Assembly (NCBI RefSeq): GCF_021026295.1
Contig: NZ_JAJNDA010000002.1
Span: 1-64,000, forward strand
Direction of reading: 5' to 3'
DNA from: Actinomycetospora soli
GTDB taxonomy: Bacteria; Actinomycetota; Actinomycetes; Mycobacteriales; Pseudonocardiaceae
Length of the DNA: 64,000 nucleotides
Shown here: one piece after another, positions 59,769-64,000 of the stretch
How positions within the stretch are numbered: the stretch's first letter is position 1
How the letters are laid out: each line of letters starts with the position of its first letter
Position numbers and translations under genes: made by a program
The notes under the pieces: generated by a model
Told to the model about the DNA's origin: nothing
What the model saw: the letters and a program-made list of their open reading frames with translations, nothing else
The model's database searches: none

Positions 59769-61442
59769 ATGGGGACGGTCGGGCGAGGACGCCTGCGACG
59801 GTGGACGGCGGTCGCGGCGCTCGCCGTGGTCGCGATGGTGATGGCGGGGACGCAGGTGCTCACCGCGCCACCGGCCCGTGCGGCCGACCTCACCGCGGAC
59901 ACCGTGCGCCGCGACCTCGCGTTCGCGGAGGCCCGCCTGGCGGCGACCGCCGCGCGGACAGCGACCAACGCCTACCCGGTGCGGACCGGCACGAACGGCG
60001 CCTGGGTGAACGTCGGCGCGGGTGACTGGACCAGCGGCTTCTACCCCGGCGCGCTCTGGCAGGCCTACGCACACACGAAGGACCCGGTGTGGCAGCAGCG
60101 GGCCGAGGCCTGGCAGGCCGGCGTCGAGTCCAACAAGACCGACGACACCAGCCACGACGTCGGCTTCCAGATCTTCAACACGTTCGGCCAGGACGCGGTG
60201 CTCACCGGCGACCCGAACGCGAAGGCCGTCGTCCTGACCGCGGCGCGCACGCTCGCCTCCCGCTACAACGCGAAGGTCGGCGCGATCCGCTCCTGGGACG
60301 CCCGGACCGACACCACGAAGTACCAGGTGATCATGGACAACATGATGAACCTGGAGCTGCTCTGGTGGGCGGCCCGGAACGGGGGCGACGCCTCCTGGGC
60401 GACGATGGCGACGAACCACGCGAAGACCACGGCCCGGGACTTCTTCCGCACCGACGGCGGCAGCTGGCACGTCGTGAACTACAACCAGAGCACCGGCGCC
60501 GTCATCAGCAAGTACACCCACCAGGGCTACAGCAACGACTCCACCTGGTCGCGCGGTGAGGCGTGGGCCGTCCACGGCTTCACCATGGCCTACCGGTTCA
60601 CCCAGGACGCGCAGTTCCTGACGACGGCCCGCAGGGCCGCCGACTACTTCCTCTCGCGGCTGCCCGCGGACAAGGTCCCGTACTGGGACTTCAACCTGCC
60701 CTCGACGACCGGCCAGCCCCGGGACTCGTCGGCGGCCGCGATCGCCGCCTCCGGGCTCGTCGAGCTCTCCACCCTCGAGCCCGACGCCACCCGCAAGCAG
60801 ACCTACCTGGCCGGCGCCCGCGACATCATCGCGTCGCTCTCCACCGCGGCCTACCTCGCGGACGGCACGACCAACCAGGCGGTGCTGCTGCACGGCACGC
60901 AGAACAAGCCGTCGGGCAGCTACGACACCGGCATCATGTTCGGCGACTACTACTTCATCGAGGCCCTGCGCCGGTACGCGGGCGCCACGGGGATCGACCT
61001 CGGGACCACGCCGACCACCACGACCCCGGCTCCGACGACCACGACGGCGCCCCCGGTCACGACGGCGCCCCCGACCACCACGACGACGAAGCCGCCGACG
61101 AGCACGACCGCGCCCGCCACCGACCCGGTGACGGCGTACTACCAGAAGCTGGGCGGCTCGTCGTCGTACCTCGGGGCACCGAGGAACGCGGTGTACTCCG
61201 TGGCCGGCGGCCGGGCGCAGGACTACGCGGGCGGGTCGATCTACTGGTCGTCCGCGACGGGGGCGCACGCGGTGCGCGGGGCGATCCTGACCCGGTACAA
61301 GGCGATCGGGGGGCCGTCGAGCGCGATCGGCTTCCCGACGACGGACGAGTACGCCGTCTCCGGCGGCCGACGCTCCGACTTCGCCAAGGGGACGATCGTG
61401 TACTACGCCTCGAACGGGCAGACGTACGTGTTCACGCGCTGA
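59769..61442 (+). CDS. Secreted GH88-family glucuronyl hydrolase with LGFP repeats
   Basis: 557 residues; GGGGGGAG precedes the ATG. Signal peptide RGRLRRWTAVAALAVVAMVM ending PARA-AD. Residues about 45-410 form an alpha/alpha toroid with likely catalytic Asp residues in TSHDVGFQIF and QVIMDNMMNLELLWWA, as in unsaturated glucuronyl hydrolases. A Thr/Pro linker (about 415-455) leads to LGFP-type repeats (KLGGSSSYLGAPRNAVYSV, AIGGPSSAIGFPTTDEYAV) that bind actinobacterial cell walls. Probably degrades uronic-acid oligosaccharides at the cell surface. A terminator follows. Confidence 0.9.
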   Translation: MGTVGRGRLRRWTAVAALAVVAMVMAGTQVLTAPPARAADLTADTVRRDLAFAEARLAATAARTATNAYPVRTGTNGAWVNVGAGDWTSGFYPGALWQAYAHTKDPVWQQRAEAWQAGVESNKTDDTSHDVGFQIFNTFGQDAVLTGDPNAKAVVLTAARTLASRYNAKVGAIRSWDARTDTTKYQVIMDNMMNLELLWWAARNGGDASWATMATNHAKTTARDFFRTDGGSWHVVNYNQSTGAVISKYTHQGYSNDSTWSRGEAWAVHGFTMAYRFTQDAQFLTTARRAADYFLSRLPADKVPYWDFNLPSTTGQPRDSSAAAIAASGLVELSTLEPDATRKQTYLAGARDIIASLSTAAYLADGTTNQAVLLHGTQNKPSGSYDTGIMFGDYYFIEALRRYAGATGIDLGTTPTTTTPAPTTTTAPPVTTAPPTTTTTKPPTSTTAPATDPVTAYYQKLGGSSSYLGAPRNAVYSVAGGRAQDYAGGSIYWSSATGAHAVRGAILTRYKAIGGPSSAIGFPTTDEYAVSGGRRSDFAKGTIVYYASNGQTYVFTR

Positions 61443-61469
61443 TCCGTCCCGCCGTCCTGCCGCGAGGAG

Positions 61470-61511
61470 GACGTCAGGCATCCCGGCCCGCCCCGGGCCC
61501 TGCCTGACGTC
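61470..61511 (+). terminator. Terminator hairpin after the GH88 gene
   Basis: GACGTCAGGCA (61470-61480) pairs with TGCCTGACGTC (61501-61511); an inner CCCGG/CCGGG pairing can form within the loop. It lies 28 bp past the stop. Confidence 0.75.
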
Positions 61512-61583
61512 ACCCTCGGGGATGGGGGATCCGGGCCCGGACGCACGAGAGCCCACCGGGCGGGACCGCCGGGTGGGCTGAGG

Positions 61584-61657
61584 TGGCCAGGGGCGGGGTC
61601 GAACCGCCGACCTATCGCTTTTCAGGCGATCGCTCGTACCAACTGAGCTACCTGGCC
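61584..61657 (-). tRNA. tRNA-Phe (GAA)
   Basis: Full cloverleaf on the minus strand: acceptor GGCCAGG/CCTGGCC, D-arm AGCTCAGTTGGTACGAGC, anticodon loop CTGAAAA giving GAA, T-arm with GGTTCGACCCC. No CCA is fully encoded. Last of a Glu-Asp-Phe cluster in transcription order. Confidence 0.95.
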
Positions 61658-61696
61658 TCGTCGGCCAGGTCCACGAGCGACGCCAGCACGACCGTG

Positions 61697-61770
61697 CGAC
61701 CCAGACGGGACTCGAACCCGCGACCTTCGCCGTGACAGGGCGACGCGCTAACCAACTGCGCCACTGGGCC
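61697..61770 (-). tRNA. tRNA-Asp (GTC)
   Basis: Acceptor GGCCCAG pairs with CTGGGTC (one G-U), anticodon loop CTGTCAC giving GTC, T-loop GGTTCGAGTCCC. Lies 39 bp upstream of tRNA-Phe in transcription direction. Confidence 0.95.
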
Positions 61771-61792
61771 TTGCTGATGAAACTGTACTGCG

Positions 61793-61865
61793 TACCCCCA
61801 ACGGGATTCGAACCCGCGTTGCCGCCTTGAAAGGGCGGAGTCCTAGGCCACTGAACGATGGGGGC
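61793..61865 (-). tRNA. tRNA-Glu (TTC)
   Basis: Acceptor GCCCCCA pairs with TGGGGGT, anticodon loop CTTTCAA giving TTC, T-loop GGTTCGAATCCC. First gene of the cluster; a TAAGGT -10-like box (61877-61882) lies 11 bases upstream of its 5' end. Its product is the substrate of the hemA enzyme in this window. Confidence 0.95.
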
Positions 61866-61929
61866 TCGGTTGGTGGACCTTACCCCCTCCGGTGGTGACC
61901 GGTCCGCTCCGTTGGGTGCGAGGGAAAGC

Positions 61930-62664
61930 TTACGGGACGGGGTCGGGCCCACTCTCAGGCACCCCCGGCAACGGGTGTCCGAGGGGCAACGACGCCATCC
62001 CGCCGGCGGCCTCCCAGCGCTCCAGCCAGGCCGGCTCGGCCACGCACCCGAGCAGCAGCTCCCACGACGCGATGGCGCGTTCCCGCAGGTCGGCGGACCC
62101 GCTGACGGCCATGGAGACCACCCGGTGGCCGTGCCCGAGGGCGACGACGGTGCGGCCGAGATCGCGCGACCCCACGGACGGGCGGAGCAGGCCCTGATCC
62201 GCGGCACGACCGAGCAGGTCGATGAAGACGTCCTCCCAGTAGCGGTGGGGCCACGGGATCCGCTCGGGCCCGAGGGCGCCGTCGGCGACCACCCGGAGCC
62301 CGCCGATGCAGTACTCGTCCGCCTCGTAGATGTCGGCGAGCCCGATGGCCAGGTGGACGGCGGTCGTCAACGGGTCGTGCCCGAGCCCCACGAAGGCCTC
62401 GGTGATCTCGGGGAACCGCGTCTCCATCACCGAGGCGACCGCGTCGGCCATCGCCTCCTTCGAGGCGAAGTGGAAGTAGAGCGCGCCCTTCGTGACGCCG
62501 CTCCGCTCCAGGATCTTCGACAGCGACGCGGCCTGGTAGCCCTCGGCGGCGAACTCGTGCGCGGCGGCGTCGAGGATCGTCTCGCGGGTCGCGAGCGCGC
62601 GTGCCTGCCGCGGGGCGCCCCGGTGGTCACCGGAGCGGGCGGGTGGGGCGGGCACGTCGACCAT
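61930..62664 (-). CDS. TetR-family regulator, gamma-butyrolactone-receptor (ScbR/ArpA) type
   Basis: 244 residues. HTH: TRETILDAAAHEFAAEGYQA, SLSKILERSGVTKGALYFHF, ASKEAMADAV, very close to ScbR/ArpA-type autoregulator receptors. The C-terminal ligand domain has CIGGLRVVADG and an aromatic segment (PWPHRYWEDVFIDLL). No butyrolactone synthase (AfsA) gene is in the window, so it may be an orphan or pseudo-receptor. Flanked by the tRNA cluster. Confidence 0.88.
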   Translation of the reverse strand: MVDVPAPPARSGDHRGAPRQARALATRETILDAAAHEFAAEGYQAASLSKILERSGVTKGALYFHFASKEAMADAVASVMETRFPEITEAFVGLGHDPLTTAVHLAIGLADIYEADEYCIGGLRVVADGALGPERIPWPHRYWEDVFIDLLGRAADQGLLRPSVGSRDLGRTVVALGHGHRVVSMAVSGSADLRERAIASWELLLGCVAEPAWLERWEAAGGMASLPLGHPLPGVPESGPDPVP

Positions 62665-62747
62665 GGCGGCACCACGCTAATCGGGTTCGGGCCGCCCCCG
62701 CGCGGCCGACGCGCCGGGCACGACGCGCCCGGCCGGTGTCCCTCGGC

Positions 62748-63026
62748 TCAGCGGCGGACGGGCGGCGGTTCGCCGGGTTCGCCGATGAGCCCGAGCATGT
62801 CGAGCAGGTCACGGCAGTCGTCCGAGTCGAGCGCGTTGCGGGCGACCGCCATCCGGGCGCGGTGCACCTGCTCCTCGCTGACCCGGTAGACGTCCGCGGC
62901 GGTCCGCTGCGCCGGCACCCCGGCCAGGGCTCCCGGTTCGGAGCCGCGTGGCGCGGGGACCGCCGTGGCCGTGGCCTCCGGATGCGGTCCGGCTGGCCGT
63001 CGTCGTGGACCCGGCGTCACGTTCAT
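62748..63026 (-). CDS. Small conserved hypothetical protein
   Basis: 92 residues from ATG 63026 with AGGAG upstream. The N-terminal half is Pro/Ala-rich and disordered; the C-terminal half is helical with ADVYRVSEEQVHRARMAVAR and NALDSDDCRDLLDMLGL. No family name recalled; the C-terminal motif looks conserved enough to be a real protein. Upstream reading to 63143 lacks coding character. Confidence 0.7.
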   Translation of the reverse strand: MNVTPGPRRRPAGPHPEATATAVPAPRGSEPGALAGVPAQRTAADVYRVSEEQVHRARMAVARNALDSDDCRDLLDMLGLIGEPGEPPPVRR

Positions 63027-63173
63027 CCGTCTCCTGAGCACCCGTTCCCTCGTCCACCGCGAGGCAGGGCTGGACGCTACAGAGCAGGAGGGCCCCGTGC
63101 AGCCCTCTCTCAGGGTGACCCGGGGACTCCTCAGGTTCCTCACGCAGCGTGGCGCCGTTGGTCACGTGGAGCG

Positions 63174-64000
63174 TCAGTCCACGAGCGCCTGGTAGACGAG
63201 CGAACGCATCTGGCTGCGGATCGGGTAGGCGCTCGACGGCAGGAGCTGGGTGAGGAACAGGGCGGTGACCTCCTCGACCGGGTCGACCCAGAACGCGGTG
63301 CTCGCCGCACCGCCCCAGGCCATCTCGCCCGCCGAGGAGAGGGTGCGGTACGACGCCGGGTCGAGCACCACCGACACCCCGAGGCCGAACCCGACCCCGT
63401 GGAAGGGCATCTCGGCGAAGAGCGGGCGCCCGACCTGCTCGAGGTCCTGTCCCCCGGGCAGGTGGTTGCGGCCCATGTAGGCCACGGTGCGCGACCCCAG
63501 CAGCCGGACCCCGTCGAGCTCCCCGCCGCGCGCGAGCATCTGCGTGAAGCGGTGGTAGTCGGCCGCGGTGGAGACGAGGCCGCCGCCGCCCGAGAGCCAC
63601 GTCGGCGGGCGGAGGAACGGCTCGCCCATGCCGTCGGCGCGCACCCGGCGTCGGCCCGGCCCGAGGGCGTAGAGCGCGGCGGTGCGCGACGGGTCGTCCG
63701 AGGCGAAGCCGGTGGAGGTCATGCCGAGCGGGTCGAGGATCTCCGCCTGCAGGAAGGCGTCGAGGGGCTGCCCGGAGACGACCTCGACGAGGCGGCCGAG
63801 GACGTCGGTGGCGTGGCTGTAGTTCCACTCCGTGCCCGGCGTGTGCACCAGCGGCATCGCGGCCCAGGCGTCGACGCAGGCGGCCAGGTCCATCCCGTCC
63901 GGGACGCCCCACTCGAACCCGCGCGCCCGGTAGAGCTCGTCGACCGGGTGGGCGTGGTGGAACCCGTAGGTCAGCCCTGCGGTGTGCGTGAGCAGGTGCC
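63174..64000 (-). CDS. Beta-lactamase-family serine hydrolase (5' end beyond the window)
   Basis: Partial: the frame stays open to 64000, reading HLLTHTAGLTYGFHHAHPVD at the edge, typical of class C/esterase-like serine hydrolases. Visible motifs: second active-site motif region GTEWNYSHATDVLGRLVEVV (YxN-like, here YSH), GMTSTGFA, WLSGGGGLVSTAADYHRF and C-terminal EMAWGGAASTAFWVDP (the W-G-G motif in place of KTG). The first motif SxxK lies outside. Probably an esterase or penicillin-binding-like hydrolase; substrate unknown. Confidence 0.88.
   Translation of the reverse strand, partial: HLLTHTAGLTYGFHHAHPVDELYRARGFEWGVPDGMDLAACVDAWAAMPLVHTPGTEWNYSHATDVLGRLVEVVSGQPLDAFLQAEILDPLGMTSTGFASDDPSRTAALYALGPGRRRVRADGMGEPFLRPPTWLSGGGGLVSTAADYHRFTQMLARGGELDGVRLLGSRTVAYMGRNHLPGGQDLEQVGRPLFAEMPFHGVGFGLGVSVVLDPASYRTLSSAGEMAWGGAASTAFWVDPVEEVTALFLTQLLPSSAYPIRSQMRSLVYQALVD

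Noticed and set aside
61584-61865. tRNA cluster as an integration site (attB) for a mobile element
   Set aside because: No duplicated tRNA 3' end, integrase or composition shift is visible beside it.

Overview
The window is very GC-rich chromosomal DNA with frequent GTG starts, many 4-bp start/stop overlaps, strong GC3 bias and typical actinobacterial genes (mycothiol glycosyltransferase MshA, SenX3-RegX3, a BldN/RsbN-like sigma/anti-sigma pair, an HbhA-like protein, the 33-residue ribosomal protein bS22, a gamma-butyrolactone-receptor-type TetR). This fits a filamentous actinomycete, most likely Pseudonocardiaceae (Pseudonocardia-like). The genus is inference; no rRNA is present. No insertion sequence, prophage or CRISPR array was seen.

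From 1 to about 47 kb, read right to left, the gene order follows what I recall of Mycobacterium tuberculosis Rv0474 to Rv0514: XRE regulator, HbhA-like protein, DUF2516 protein, murB, SDR, mshA, ybjN, gpmA, senX3-regX3, ppx, a membrane protein, a TIM-barrel protein, proC, a BldC-like regulator, bS22, epimerase, acyltransferase, HAD hydrolase, glutaredoxin, hemA-hemC-hemD-hemB and small membrane proteins. It is a conserved housekeeping block covering heme synthesis, phosphate and redox sensing, proline, mycothiol and peptidoglycan.

The block is interrupted at about 24.9-39.0 kb by accessory genes. These are a Gly/Ala/Asp repeat protein, a JmjC-like cupin with a sucrase/ferredoxin-like partner, an acyltransferase-3, TatA, OsmC, a putative papain-fold protein, a Trypco2-like protein, a pentapeptide-repeat protein, an AAC(3)-like acetyltransferase divergent from an ArsR regulator, small dimeric-barrel enzymes and one frameshifted small gene. 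This stretch is rich in dispersed repeats and hairpins.

From 47 to 64 kb lie tandem crcB genes, a DUF445 protein, an asparagine synthetase, a cyclic-nucleotide-domain histidine kinase overlapping a response-regulator/flavoprotein fusion, a GIDE-like membrane protein, an SDR, a secreted trypsin-like protease, a zinc alcohol dehydrogenase, a secreted GH88-LGFP hydrolase, a Glu-Asp-Phe tRNA cluster, a TetR regulator and a truncated serine hydrolase.

Regulation visible in the DNA includes a Rex operator before rex-hemA, a PHO-box-like tandem repeat before senX3, an operator filling the arsR promoter spacer, a shared 22-bp palindrome before osmC and the alcohol dehydrogenase, and a palindrome before the XRE gene. 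Three sequence families look lineage-specific: hairpins ending in GTGAGYAST, a TTCCTGCCAC element, and the 13-mer TTCCCGACGRCGG.
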